The notes under the pieces were generated by a model, which made no database searches, was not told where the DNA came from, and saw nothing but the letters and a program-made list of their open reading frames with translations. The position numbers and the translations under genes were made by a program. From Clostridia bacterium (GTDB lineage Bacteria > Bacillota > Clostridia > Oscillospirales > CAG-272), in the NCBI GenBank assembly GCA_017556745.1, contig JAFYMF010000032.1, positions 1 through 64,000 on the forward strand: a DNA stretch of 64,000 nucleotides, given 5' to 3'. Shown here piece by piece: positions 42,635 to 51,251 of this stretch (within the stretch, counting starts at the first letter, position 1; each line of letters starts with the position of its first letter).

Positions 42635-43882
42635 GTGATCCAGAAACCGAGAGGAACAATGGACATTCTGCCGGAGGAGACTCCCCTCTGGCAATATATA
42701 GAGCGTACCGCACGTGAGGTAGCGGCAAAGTATGGATATGATGAGATCCGTACCCCTACATTTGAACCTACCGAGCTTTTTGCTCGCGGCGTAGGAGATA
42801 CCACCGACGTAGTACAGAAGGAGATGTATACCTTTGAGGACAGGGAACATCGCTCCTTTACCCTTCGTCCCGAGGGAACTGCATCGGTTGTGCGTGCACT
42901 TATTGAAAACGGACGTTGCTCTGATGCAATGCCTCTTAAACTTTATTATCTTATCAGTTGCTTCCGTTATGAGAAGCCTCAGGCGGGAAGAAGCCGTGAG
43001 TTCTTCCAGTTCGGTACAGAGATGTTCGGTGCTGCCGCTCCGTCATCCGATGCTACTGTTATCGCCCTTGCGGCAGATATAATTAAAGCTCTCGGTATCA
43101 AGGATGTTGTTCTTCATATCAACTCTATCGGATGTCCCGATTGCCGTCCCAAGTACAGAGAAGCGCTGGTTGAGTACTTCTCTCAGCATACCGATGAGCT
43201 CTGTGACAGCTGCCGCGAGAGACTGAAGACAAATCCTCTCCGAGTTCTTGACTGTAAGTCTCCTATTTGTTCCGGTATTGCAAAGGATGCACCTAAGACT
43301 ATAGAGCATCTTTGTGACGGTTGTCACGATCATTTTGAGAGTCTCAAGGAGTATCTTACCGCAATGGGAATCGATTATGAAATCGATACTCATATAGTAA
43401 GAGGTCTTGACTATTATACCCGCACCGTATTTGAGTTTATCGCCGGCGGCATCGGTGCACAGAGTACCGTTTGCGGCGGCGGCCGTTACGACGGTCTTAT
43501 GTCACAGCTTGGCGGTCCAGCTCTTCCCGGTATCGGCTTTGCAATGGGAATTACCCGCCTGATACTTGCTATGAAGGCATCCGGTGTTGAGATTCCCGAG
43601 AAGAGTGCTCCTGCAGTGTATATTGCGCCCATGGGCCCTGCAGCCGCAAAATATGCGCTCAGCGAGGTATCTAAGCTCAGAGACAAGGGTGTTTATGCAG
43701 AGTGCGACATCGTAGGACGTTCACTTAAGGCACAGATGAAGTATGCTGATAAGATTGGCGCAAAATATACTCTTGTTGTAGGTGATAACGAGCTTGAGGT
43801 AGGCCGTGCTACACTTAAGGATATGACAGGCGGAGAAAATAAAGAGGTTGCTCTTGACAGTCTCTCCGATCTTTTTGAGTAA
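42635..43882 (+). CDS. hisS: Histidyl-tRNA synthetase
   Basis: This 415-residue class II synthetase begins IQKPRGTMDILPEETPLWQ and has motif 1 (DEIRTPTFEPTELFARGVG), motif 2 (FTLRPEGTASVVRA and YYLISCFRYEKPQAGRSREF), the histidine-specific VRGLDYYTRTVFEF, and motif 3 (PGIGFAMGITRLILAM). The C-terminal anticodon-binding domain ends at about residue 410. The start is GTG at 42635, as the family N-terminus requires. The HAD gene follows 2 bases after the stop. Confidence 0.97.
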   Translation: MIQKPRGTMDILPEETPLWQYIERTAREVAAKYGYDEIRTPTFEPTELFARGVGDTTDVVQKEMYTFEDREHRSFTLRPEGTASVVRALIENGRCSDAMPLKLYYLISCFRYEKPQAGRSREFFQFGTEMFGAAAPSSDATVIALAADIIKALGIKDVVLHINSIGCPDCRPKYREALVEYFSQHTDELCDSCRERLKTNPLRVLDCKSPICSGIAKDAPKTIEHLCDGCHDHFESLKEYLTAMGIDYEIDTHIVRGLDYYTRTVFEFIAGGIGAQSTVCGGGRYDGLMSQLGGPALPGIGFAMGITRLILAMKASGVEIPEKSAPAVYIAPMGPAAAKYALSEVSKLRDKGVYAECDIVGRSLKAQMKYADKIGAKYTLVVGDNELEVGRATLKDMTGGENKEVALDSLSDLFE

Positions 43883-43884
43883 TA

Positions 43885-44529
43885 ATGAGTATCAGACTTA
43901 TAATCTTTGATATGGACGGTACCCTTATTGATTCAGAGGGTGCTATCGGACAGGCAGCTCAGGCATCTCTTCGTGAGTATGGTATTTCCCCGGAGCTTCA
44001 CGAGTTCATTGAGTTTACCGGTCAGGGTGATGACAAATTTATCGGCGGAGTTGCAGCAAAGCACGGGCTCACCTATACCACCGATATGAAAAAGCTTGCC
44101 TACAGTATATATATGGCTCATCCCGAGAGAGTTACCGTTTTCCCCTGGTCACAGAAGACTGTAAAGACCGCAGTGGAAAAGGGGCTTTCTGCGGTGGTCG
44201 CTTCTGCATCTGACAGGGAAAAGGTTCACTTTAACCTTTCCTGTATAGGTCTTTCCCCGGATGATTTTACCGCGGTTATTTCCGCTACCGATGTTACCCG
44301 TCAGAAACCGGATCCTGAGATATTTCTTCTTGCCGCAGAGCGAGCGGGTATATCTCCCGAGGATGCTGTTGTTTGCGAGGATTCGATTTCGGGAGTTATG
44401 GCAGGCCGCGCGGCGGGAATGACGGTAATCGGTATTACTACCGGGTACAGTGCTGAGGAGCTTATCCGCGCAGGTGCTAACTATATAGTGGATGACCTTA
44501 CCAAGATTTTTGAAGTATTACATCTCTAA
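43885..44529 (+). CDS. HAD-superfamily hydrolase (beta-phosphoglucomutase/GPH-like)
   Basis: This 214-residue protein has HAD motif I FDMDGTLIDSE (two catalytic Asp), motif II in VASASDR, motif III Lys in RQKPDPEIF, and motif IV VVCEDSISGVMAG. The helical cap lies at about residues 15-85. It probably dephosphorylates a small metabolite. It is tucked between hisS and aspS and is co-transcribed with them. Confidence 0.92.
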   Translation: MSIRLIIFDMDGTLIDSEGAIGQAAQASLREYGISPELHEFIEFTGQGDDKFIGGVAAKHGLTYTTDMKKLAYSIYMAHPERVTVFPWSQKTVKTAVEKGLSAVVASASDREKVHFNLSCIGLSPDDFTAVISATDVTRQKPDPEIFLLAAERAGISPEDAVVCEDSISGVMAGRAAGMTVIGITTGYSAEELIRAGANYIVDDLTKIFEVLHL

Positions 44530-44557
44530 AGAATTTTTATAAAGAAGGTACAGAAAA

Positions 44558-46363
44558 ATGGCTGAACTTTTTACAAGAGAAGACGAGCGCACCGGTTATT
44601 GCGGTGAGTTCACAGAAGCGGATATTGGCCGCCGCGTTACGGTAAACGGCTGGGCACAGCGTCAGAGAGACCTTGGTGCACTTATATTCATTGACCTTCG
44701 CGACCGCACCGGTATAGTACAGCTTGCTTTTGACGAGAAGACTGATAAGGAAGTATTCGATAAGGCATTCTCGGTACGTGCAGAGTATGTTATTTCTGCT
44801 ATCGGTACTGTTCGCGCAAGAGGCGAGGGTGCTGTCAATCCCAACATGAAGACCGGTGGAATTGAGATCGCTGTTGAGTCTATGAAGATACTGTCTGCGG
44901 CAGAGACTCCTCCCTTTGAGATAAACGACTCAGTATCTGTTCGTGACGAGCTTCGTCTCCGTTACCGTTATCTTGATCTTCGTCGTCCCTCTCTTCAGAA
45001 CAATATTCTTATGCGTCACAGAATCGCTCAGGTTGCCCGTAACTATTTCTACGAGAACGGATTCCTTGAGATAGAGACACCCATGATGATAAAGCCTACT
45101 CCCGAGGGAGCAAGAGACTATATTGTTCCTTCCCGTATCCATCCCGGTAAGGTATACGCTCTTCCTCAGTCTCCCCAGATATATAAGCAGTTGCTTATGC
45201 TGTCGGGATATGACAGATATATCCAGCTTGCACGTTGCTTCAGAGATGAGGACCTTCGTGCTGACCGTCAGCCCGAGTTTACTCAGATCGACCTTGAGAT
45301 GTCCTTCGTTACCGAAGAGGATGTAATGAAGACTGTCGAGGGCTTTATTGCCCGTCTCTTCTCAGAGGTTCTCGGCCGTGAGGTAATTCTTCCCATCGTA
45401 CGTATGACCTATACCGATGCTATGAACCGTTACGGCTCCGATAAGCCCGATACCAGATTCGGTATGGAGATTACTGATATCTCTGAACTTGTACGTGACT
45501 GCGGATTCTCCGTATTCTCTTCTGCGGTACAGGGCGGTGGATCTGTACGCGGTATCGTTGCAAAGAACGGTGCGGCTACCCTTACCAGAAAAGAGATAGA
45601 CAAGCTTACCGAGGCTGCACGCGGTATCGGTGCAAAGGGTCTTGCATATATTCGCTGGGTTGACGATGCTCCAAACTGTTCATTTGCCAAGTTCCTTGCT
45701 GAGGGTGAGTGTGAAAAGATCTGCGAGGCTCTCGGATGTGAGAAGGGAGACGTTGCTCTTATCGTTGCAGACAAGAACAGTGTGACTCTTCCTGTTCTCG
45801 GTGCTCTTCGTAACACTGTTGCAAAGAAGCTTGATATTGTTCCCGAGGATCAGTACAACTTCCTTTGGATCACCGAATTCCCCTTCTTCGAGTGGGATGA
45901 GGAAAGCGGAAGCTGGCTTGCAATGCATCACCCCTTTACTATGCCTCTTGATGAATGTCTTGAGTACCTTGACAGCGATCCCGGTAAGGTAAGAGCTAAG
46001 GCATACGACCTTGTCCTCAACGGAACAGAGCTCCTTTCCGGTTCTATCCGTATTACCGATTACGAGCTTCAGGAGAGAATGTTCCGTGCGCTCGGACTTG
46101 GTAAGGAGGAGATAGAGGCTAAGTTTGGCTTCCTTGTTGAGGCTTACCACTACGGTGCACCTCCTCACGGTGGTGCAGGTATCGGTCTTGACCGTCTTGC
46201 AATGCTTATGTGCGGTGCAGACAGTCTCCGTGACGTAGTTGCGTTCCCCAAGGTACAGAATGCATCCGAGCTTATGAGTGCTTGTCCTGCATATCCCGAT
46301 CCCAAGGCTCTTGAAGAGCTTTGCATCGCGGTTACCAAGAAGGCAGATGAAGAAGATAAATAA
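44558..46363 (+). CDS. aspS: Aspartyl-tRNA synthetase
   Basis: This 601-residue bacterial-type enzyme has an N-terminal OB-fold (VNGWAQRQRDLGALIFIDLR), motif 1 (FLEIETPMMIKPTPEGARDY), motif 2 (ARCFRDEDLRADRQPEFTQ), the bacterial GAD insertion (about residues 285-415), and motif 3 (GAGIGLDRLAMLM). It charges tRNA-Asp, and often tRNA-Asn when a GatCAB system is present. Whether it is discriminating cannot be decided here. The hisS-HAD-aspS order is common in Clostridia. Confidence 0.97.
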   Translation: MAELFTREDERTGYCGEFTEADIGRRVTVNGWAQRQRDLGALIFIDLRDRTGIVQLAFDEKTDKEVFDKAFSVRAEYVISAIGTVRARGEGAVNPNMKTGGIEIAVESMKILSAAETPPFEINDSVSVRDELRLRYRYLDLRRPSLQNNILMRHRIAQVARNYFYENGFLEIETPMMIKPTPEGARDYIVPSRIHPGKVYALPQSPQIYKQLLMLSGYDRYIQLARCFRDEDLRADRQPEFTQIDLEMSFVTEEDVMKTVEGFIARLFSEVLGREVILPIVRMTYTDAMNRYGSDKPDTRFGMEITDISELVRDCGFSVFSSAVQGGGSVRGIVAKNGAATLTRKEIDKLTEAARGIGAKGLAYIRWVDDAPNCSFAKFLAEGECEKICEALGCEKGDVALIVADKNSVTLPVLGALRNTVAKKLDIVPEDQYNFLWITEFPFFEWDEESGSWLAMHHPFTMPLDECLEYLDSDPGKVRAKAYDLVLNGTELLSGSIRITDYELQERMFRALGLGKEEIEAKFGFLVEAYHYGAPPHGGAGIGLDRLAMLMCGADSLRDVVAFPKVQNASELMSACPAYPDPKALEELCIAVTKKADEEDK

Positions 46364-46378
46364 TTAGCTAAAATTACG

Positions 46379-46411
46379 TCGGGCAGGGAAGTGTAGTTGC
46401 TTCTCTGCCCG
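46379..46411. terminator. Terminator after aspS
   Basis: CGGGCAGGGAAG pairs with CTTCTCTGCCCG (one G-T); lies between convergent aspS and the small minus-strand gene at 46426. Confidence 0.75.
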
Positions 46412-46425
46412 ATCCGTTTCCTTAT

Positions 46426-46875
46426 TTAGCTAATTAACAACAGTGCCAGTTCAAGAGGAAGAAGGTCGCCCTTACCCTCTCTTAAGAGTGCCGTTATAAC
46501 CGAGGCAATCAGTAGATCCTCAGGATTTATCGGTAGTTCTCCGGTACTCCTTTTTGGTACTTCATCCGTGGGGTGCTCTGAATTGTTTGCATATGGACAC
46601 TCATTTGGATATTCATCTGCCTCTATTACCGAAAGGTGTACCTTTTCTGCCTTATCATTCTTTGTAATGTTTTCTGACAGCGGCGTTATTCTTTCTCTTT
46701 GCATAAGGGGACTTTTTGCGTGGAGGGGACTTTGCTCCGGTGTGTGTACTTTCGTTGTTGTTTCGATATCCGGCGGCTTCGGTGTGTTTTTTGAAAAGTA
46801 TACTCCGCCGTAGTTTTTGGGTATATTTATTCTTACCGGACCTCGTTCTGATTCCGGAAAATTTCTCACATACAT
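46426..46875 (-). CDS. Hypothetical protein, 149 residues
   Basis: I do not recognise a family with confidence. The N-terminal 100 residues are polar and Pro-rich (VRINIPKNYGGVYFSK), and the end is a short amphipathic to hydrophobic helix (INPEDLLIASVITALLREGK, then DLLPLELALLLIS), a tail seen on several uncharacterised clostridial proteins. ATG 46875 follows GGGAGG; ATG 46888-46890 is in frame but lies at the ribosome binding site. It is the last of three small genes on this strand, abutting the stop of the one before. Confidence 0.65.
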   Translation of the reverse strand: MYVRNFPESERGPVRINIPKNYGGVYFSKNTPKPPDIETTTKVHTPEQSPLHAKSPLMQRERITPLSENITKNDKAEKVHLSVIEADEYPNECPYANNSEHPTDEVPKRSTGELPINPEDLLIASVITALLREGKGDLLPLELALLLIS

Positions 46876-46889
46876 ACTGTCACCTCCCA

Positions 46890-47294
46890 TTACTTTTCGT
46901 CACCGGAAAAGGAGGTACTCATAGCCTCAAGCATTCGTGTCATACTGTATATACGGTCCAGCTTTTTTCTTCTTTCCGGGCTGAGATAAGGTTTTAGAGC
47001 ATTTATAAGAGCAAGACTGTCCGGTCGCGCATCTCCCTTTGCTTTTGGGAGAACTGTAGCGGGGATTGACGGCTCGTTGTTTTCCCTTTCCTCGCCGCTT
47101 TCTTTTTTCTCTGCATCATCGGTGTTTTCGGTCTTTTCCTTACCGGAATTTCCTCCGCCCAGAATGCCGCCAAACAATGGTATCAAATCTGGGAGCAATG
47201 CCGCCGCTTTTTTTATGGTATCCGGATCGGACAAAAGTGCGGATAGACCGGATGATAATCCCTCTGGCGTGGGGGTTGATGCTTCATCAGACAT
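46890..47294 (-). CDS. Hypothetical protein, 134 residues
   Basis: The protein has an N-terminal helix with LIPLFGGILGGGNSG, a very acidic and basic low-complexity centre (about residues 52-80), and a C-terminal ALINALKPYLSPERRKKLDR helix followed by a Met-rich helix. I recognise the last block as a recurrent element of small uncharacterised clostridial proteins but cannot name a function. AGGAGG precedes the ATG. It is the middle gene of a three-gene operon. Confidence 0.7.
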   Translation of the reverse strand: MSDEASTPTPEGLSSGLSALLSDPDTIKKAAALLPDLIPLFGGILGGGNSGKEKTENTDDAEKKESGEERENNEPSIPATVLPKAKGDARPDSLALINALKPYLSPERRKKLDRIYSMTRMLEAMSTSFSGDEK

Positions 47295-47304
47295 GACTTA
47301 CCTC

Positions 47305-47520
47305 CTATTTTCTGTATTTTGACAGTATTTTAAGTGCTTCGTTAACATCTGCACCGGTCACAGATGAAAGGGCAGATCTGATTTTCTCCATTTCTGCCCG
47401 TGGTGCAGGTCCATTATCCAGTTTTATTCCCGAGGTAGATGCTATCAGGCGGATAGAGCGCCACAGATCATCATCTGACATAGCAAGCATTTTATTTACT
47501 GTACTTTGATTTATTTCCAT
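47305..47520 (-). CDS. Hypothetical protein, 71 residues
   Basis: This small, fully helical protein (MLAMSDDDLWRSIRLIASTS; EMEKIRSALSSVTGADVNEA) has no Cys or membrane segment. AGGAGGG lies before its ATG. It is the first gene of the operon with 46890 and 46426. Role unknown; a small regulatory or scaffold protein is possible. Confidence 0.7.
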   Translation of the reverse strand: MEINQSTVNKMLAMSDDDLWRSIRLIASTSGIKLDNGPAPRAEMEKIRSALSSVTGADVNEALKILSKYRK

Positions 47521-47628
47521 TTGAGTCCCTCCTGTTTTTCTCTTTATGCTTTTAGTATATGCAGAACGGGAAAAACTGTTATGGTAAATTATTCTTTACA
47601 GTTATTTTTTATGTTTAAGGAGAAGAAT

Positions 47629-48135
47629 ATGAAATTCATTATAATATCCGACTCACACGGAGATACCGATGCTATCTATGAGGCTGTACGTCGACGTGGT
47701 TCAAAGGATGACGGTATCCTTTTTCTGGGTGACGGTATCCGTGATGCAGAAACGGTTTCTGCCGAGGAGAGAATTCCACTTTTTGCGGTAAGAGGTAACT
47801 GCGATATGGGTGGTTCTATTTTCGGAGAGGACTATGGAACAGAACTTACCGTCACATTTGAAGGTGTTAAAATATTAATGATACACGGAAATCTCCACGG
47901 TGTTTCAAATGACGGTCTTGCCGCCGCAGACTATGCGCGGTATAAAGGCGCGGATATACTTCTTTTTGGTCATACTCATATCAAGACCGATCACGGTATT
48001 CCCGCAGATGACGGCAAAAAGGCTATACATATATTTAACCCCGGCAGTATCTCCCGACCCAGGGATGGCAGTGCCTCATTCGGCACTCTTGAAATGAAGG
48101 ATGGGAGTTTTATTTTCGGTCACGGAATTTTATAG
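47629..48135 (+). CDS. MJ0936/YfcE-family metallophosphoesterase
   Basis: This 168-residue phosphodiesterase has the full calcineurin-like metal-site set: DSHGD, GDGIRD, RGNCD, MIHGN and FGHTH, ending NPGSISRPR. Members hydrolyse phosphodiesters with Mn or Ni. The start is ATG 47629 behind AAGGAG; the longer frame from 47506 has no ribosome binding site. Confidence 0.93.
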   Translation: MKFIIISDSHGDTDAIYEAVRRRGSKDDGILFLGDGIRDAETVSAEERIPLFAVRGNCDMGGSIFGEDYGTELTVTFEGVKILMIHGNLHGVSNDGLAAADYARYKGADILLFGHTHIKTDHGIPADDGKKAIHIFNPGSISRPRDGSASFGTLEMKDGSFIFGHGIL

Positions 48136-48137
48136 TA

Positions 48138-48178
48138 GAAAGATGGTATCTCACTCTTTGTGTGAGATACCATCTTTA
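48138..48178. terminator. Bidirectional terminator
   Basis: AAAGATGGTATCTCAC pairs perfectly with GTGAGATACCATCTTT, followed by AATTTT; between the phosphoesterase and spoIVA. Confidence 0.88.
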
Positions 48179-48181
48179 ATT

Positions 48182-49660
48182 TTATAAGATTATGCAGATA
48201 AGACCGCCACTGCCCTCATTTATTATTCTCTCAAGGGTCTCACCCAGCTTTTTTCTTGATTCATCGGGCATGTGAGCAAGCTTGGTATGAAGTCCCTCCC
48301 CCACAAGCTCGTACAGAGTTTTTCCGAACATATTGGACTCCCATATTTTTTGAGGATCCTCTTCAAATTCTTTTAGCAGGAAATTTACGATTTCTTCAGA
48401 TTGAGCTTCTGTCCCTACAATTGGATTTATCTCGGTTTCTATATTGGCCCGTATCATGTGAATCGATGGTGCGGCTGCCCTAAGTTTTACCCCATAACCG
48501 CCCGATTGACGAACGATCTCAGGCTCTTCAAGAGTAAGGTCTGCTATCTCAGGCATAACTATACCGTACCCAAGATGTTCCGCATCGGAAAGTGCGGCAG
48601 AAATACGCTCGTACTTTTTGCTTGTAGCGGAAAGTGATACCAATGCCGATATAATATCTTCCTCTTTTTCTATTTTAAGTCCTGTGATTTCACTTATTAC
48701 CTTGTAATATAGATGTATTGGCATATCTACCTTGAGTATTGCTTTGCCGCATCCTGCATCTATCTCTGCTACCGTTACCCCGTTTATATATTCACATTCG
48801 TGCATTTTCTCTGCAGCAGAGGGTATATCCCCAAGACACCTTACCGATCTCGCCAGATCATTTACCGATTGCATAAGAGCGGTACGTATCTTGTGTTCGC
48901 GAGGCATGGAAACTGTCCAAGGTGGTAGATTTATCGATATCTCTCTTGCAGGAAATTCAAATAAAATAAGTTCAAGAATTTTTTTGATATCTTCTTTATC
49001 CATGAGTGCACAGGAAATCAGCGCAACGGGGACCTTGTATTTTTCCTCAAGCTCGTATCCCAGAGCAGTTGCCTCCGGACTTGATGGATCTTTGGTGTTA
49101 AGGACTATTGCAAAGGGCTTCCCGAGCTTTTTAAGCTCTTTTACCGTTCTTTCCTCTGCCGAGGTATATGCAGATCTGGGTATGTCCCCAATAGTTCCGT
49201 CTGTGGTGACAATGATTCCCACGGTAGAGTGATCGCTGATTACCTTTTTTGTACCGATTTCAGCCGCAAGGGAAAAGGGAATAGGTGTCTTTGACCAAGG
49301 GGTGCTGACCATTCTTTCCTCTCCGTTTTCACCCTCTTCTCCACTTAAAGCTCCATCCACCATATAACCTACACAGTCTATCATTCTTACCGACATAGCT
49401 ACCCCGTCGTCGATTCTGATCTTAACCGCTTCATCGGGAATGAACTTTGGTTCAGTGGTCATAACTGAGCGTCCGTTTGCTGATTGAGGGAGCTCGTCAC
49501 GGGCACGGATGCGGTCTTGTTCCCCTTCGATACCCGGGATGACCAGCTCCTCCATGAATTTTTTAATAAAAGTGGATTTGCCGCTTCTGACAGGCCCCAC
49601 CACGCCAATGTAGATGTCTCCTCCCGTGCGGGAGGCTATATCCTTGTATACGGTGTCCAT
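48182..49660 (-). CDS. spoIVA: Stage IV sporulation protein A (spore coat morphogenetic ATPase)
   Basis: This 492-residue SpoIVA has an N-terminal ATPase with Walker A GPVRSGKSTF, Walker B-like MIDCVGYMVDGA and the NTKDP motif, a middle domain, and a C-terminal domain ending GGLICIIL, the conserved tail that anchors SpoIVA to SpoVM at the forespore membrane. It polymerises with ATP hydrolysis to form the basement layer of the spore coat. Length and ends match the family closely. This is the strongest evidence in the window for a spore-forming organism. Confidence 0.97.
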   Translation of the reverse strand: MDTVYKDIASRTGGDIYIGVVGPVRSGKSTFIKKFMEELVIPGIEGEQDRIRARDELPQSANGRSVMTTEPKFIPDEAVKIRIDDGVAMSVRMIDCVGYMVDGALSGEEGENGEERMVSTPWSKTPIPFSLAAEIGTKKVISDHSTVGIIVTTDGTIGDIPRSAYTSAEERTVKELKKLGKPFAIVLNTKDPSSPEATALGYELEEKYKVPVALISCALMDKEDIKKILELILFEFPAREISINLPPWTVSMPREHKIRTALMQSVNDLARSVRCLGDIPSAAEKMHECEYINGVTVAEIDAGCGKAILKVDMPIHLYYKVISEITGLKIEKEEDIISALVSLSATSKKYERISAALSDAEHLGYGIVMPEIADLTLEEPEIVRQSGGYGVKLRAAAPSIHMIRANIETEINPIVGTEAQSEEIVNFLLKEFEEDPQKIWESNMFGKTLYELVGEGLHTKLAHMPDESRKKLGETLERIINEGSGGLICIIL

Positions 49661-49699
49661 TCTGAGAACATCCCCCTTTTGACAGCTTAGTTTGTAAAT

Positions 49700-49728
49700 A
49701 TATATTGTCCGATGTGTGAAAATATTCC
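49700..49728 (-). promoter_or_regulatory. Possible sigma-E promoter of spoIVA
   Basis: On the minus strand, GGAATATT (49721-49728) and CAATATAT (49700-49707) are 13 bp apart. The sigma-E consensus is about kmATATT, N13-14, CATACAnT. The -35 fits; the -10 is partial. Mother-cell expression is expected for spoIVA. Confidence 0.45.
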
Positions 49729-49752
49729 GAAGACACGGACAAAACTATAACA

Positions 49753-49795
49753 GACAAAAGTAACCTCCCTGCTATAGAGGGCGGTTACTTTTGTC
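49753..49795. terminator. Long hairpin between spoIVA and tetR-like gene
   Basis: GACAAAAGTAACC pairs perfectly with GGTTACTTTTGTC, with a further CCCT/AGGG pair inside. It overlaps the stop codon of the tetR-like gene and probably terminates it. Confidence 0.65.
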
Positions 49796-50117
49796 AAGTA
49801 TTATTTTGTTTAGCTGTTTGTGGATACACCACCTGAATTTGCGGTTGAGAGATTGTTAAGGTCAAAATATTTTGTCCAGTTATCCATTGTGTTTGCATCA
49901 TCTCCCACTGGAAATCACAAAGGATTTGGACAAACACAGTCAGCAGATGTTCCTTTGTCGGAAAATAGTAGGTTGTATTTCCAACGTATATACCCAGTTT
50001 CTCACAGATGTCCTTAGGCGGAGTATTTGAGTACCCTTGAGTAAAGAACAATTCTGATGCGCATTTTATAATATCGAGTTTTGTGGTTTTTATCTTTTTG
50101 GTAGTCAATTTTTTCAC
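49794..50117 (-). CDS. Truncated TetR/AcrR-family regulator
   Basis: The protein has an N-terminal TetR helix-turn-helix (IIKCASELFFTQGYSNTPPK, then DICEKLGIYVGNTTYYFPTKEHLL), but only about 107 residues in all; normal TetR proteins have about 190. The last 40 residues (QWITGQNILTLTISQPQIQ) do not look like a TetR ligand domain, so the gene is probably cut or frameshifted. The start is uncertain: GTG 50117, or TTG 50108 which has better spacing to GGGGGTG. The intact operator upstream suggests recent decay or a surviving DNA-binding fragment. Confidence 0.6.
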   Translation of the reverse strand: MKKLTTKKIKTTKLDIIKCASELFFTQGYSNTPPKDICEKLGIYVGNTTYYFPTKEHLLTVFVQILCDFQWEMMQTQWITGQNILTLTISQPQIQVVYPQTAKQNNT

Positions 50118-50133
50118 CCCCGGTAAAAAAGAA

Positions 50134-50187
50134 ATGTACAGATATGTTAGGTACATACATTTTATATCAATGTTTTTGGTTTGTCAG
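50134..50187 (-). promoter_or_regulatory. Promoter and operator of the tetR-like gene
   Basis: On the minus strand, CTGACA (50182-50187), 17-bp spacer, TAAAAT (50159-50164). Immediately downstream, ATGTAC (50151-50156) and GTACAT (50134-50139) form an inverted repeat of TetR-operator size. Confidence 0.55.
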
Positions 50188-50190
50188 TAA

Positions 50191-50259
50191 CTTTTTGGAA
50201 TGTTCCAAAAAGCAAAAAACAAGCTGTATCAAAAAGTGAAATCGTTCTTGATACAGCTT
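50191..50259 (-). terminator. Double terminator ending the phage-derived gene cluster
   Basis: AAGCTGTATCAA pairs with TTGATACAGCTT (50221-50259), and on the minus strand is followed by GTTTTTTG. CTTTTTGGAA/TTCCAAAAAG (50191-50212) adds a second hairpin. Confidence 0.8.
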
Positions 50260-50294
50260 ATTAAATTTGTAAAATATAGAGGGAATATCAGGTA

Positions 50295-51233
50295 TCAGTG
50301 ACCTGAGGATCCACCTCTTGCTCCGCTGGAAGCATATACCATAAACTTTTTAGGTATAAAACCAAGACTGTTCATTCTATCAAGCTCCTCAAGAGCAGCA
50401 GTAACACCGTGTTTGAGTCGGTATTTTGAAAAATATCCTTCCCATTCACCGGCATCCCACTGGAAGTAATATTCTTTGCCTTTTTCCTCCTCTTCCTCTT
50501 TTTCGCTTTCTTTTTCAAGCTTTAAGGCAAATTCTTTTTCCCACCGGCCATCTTCTATAGAATCTCTGTATTTTTCATATTCTAGCTTTTCGGTGTATTG
50601 CCTTATCGCCTCGTCAAATTCCTTCTGCCACTGACTGTCCTTTGCAGTGTCTCTGTAGTCTTTATAGGCGAGATCTCTGTCAGAGGAATATATGTCATAG
50701 GATCGGTCAAGCTCCTTTTGATACTCGTCCGACAGATATTTTCTTTCCTCATCGTATTTTTCCGATCGGTCAAGATATTCTTTGTATTCCCCATCGTATC
50801 TATCTGAGAGCATGTCATATATTCTTTCCAGATCGTCTCCTTCAGCCGAGTATCTCTCATATGCTATTTCGTAAAGTTCGGGAATAATATCCGATAACTC
50901 AGTGAGATATTGATTATATGCTTGATTTCCCGCAGTCACTGCATATGAGTTTCCGTATCCACCGGTAAGAGAAGCGGCACGCCCGACTGTATCCTCCATG
51001 GCCAGTTTGCCAAGTGAGAGATATTTGTCCTTATGCTGTCGGTACAGCGGATCATCTGAAAGATTGTAATTAAAAGGTTTTCTCTCGGCGATGGACTTAA
51101 ATGCACTGTCAAGCTGATTTTTATAGCTCCCCCCGTTCCACGTAGGTGAACCCGCGGTTTCCAGCTTGTCAAGCTCTTCTTTCAGCTTTTTTGCGGAGTC
51201 GCTCTCCTTATATTTTTCATAACTGAATGACAT
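50295..51233 (-). CDS. Phage structural-cluster protein, coiled-coil (last gene)
   Basis: This 312-residue protein starts MSFSYEKYKESDSAKKLKEE and has TGGYGNSYAVTAGNQAYNQY, then a long charged helical part with repeated Y-x-x-Y-D units (SDRYDGEYKEYLD; SSDRDLAYKDYRDTAKDSQW), Gly-rich at the end. This pattern is familiar from clostridial prophages, where it lies last in the structural operon; the role is unknown, perhaps a tail or internal virion protein. The start at 51233 follows AAAGGAG, whereas ATG 51251 lies before that site. Confidence 0.7.
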   Translation of the reverse strand: MSFSYEKYKESDSAKKLKEELDKLETAGSPTWNGGSYKNQLDSAFKSIAERKPFNYNLSDDPLYRQHKDKYLSLGKLAMEDTVGRAASLTGGYGNSYAVTAGNQAYNQYLTELSDIIPELYEIAYERYSAEGDDLERIYDMLSDRYDGEYKEYLDRSEKYDEERKYLSDEYQKELDRSYDIYSSDRDLAYKDYRDTAKDSQWQKEFDEAIRQYTEKLEYEKYRDSIEDGRWEKEFALKLEKESEKEEEEEKGKEYYFQWDAGEWEGYFSKYRLKHGVTAALEELDRMNSLGFIPKKFMVYASSGARGGSSGH

Positions 51234-51251
51234 TTTTTCTCCTTTTTTCAT

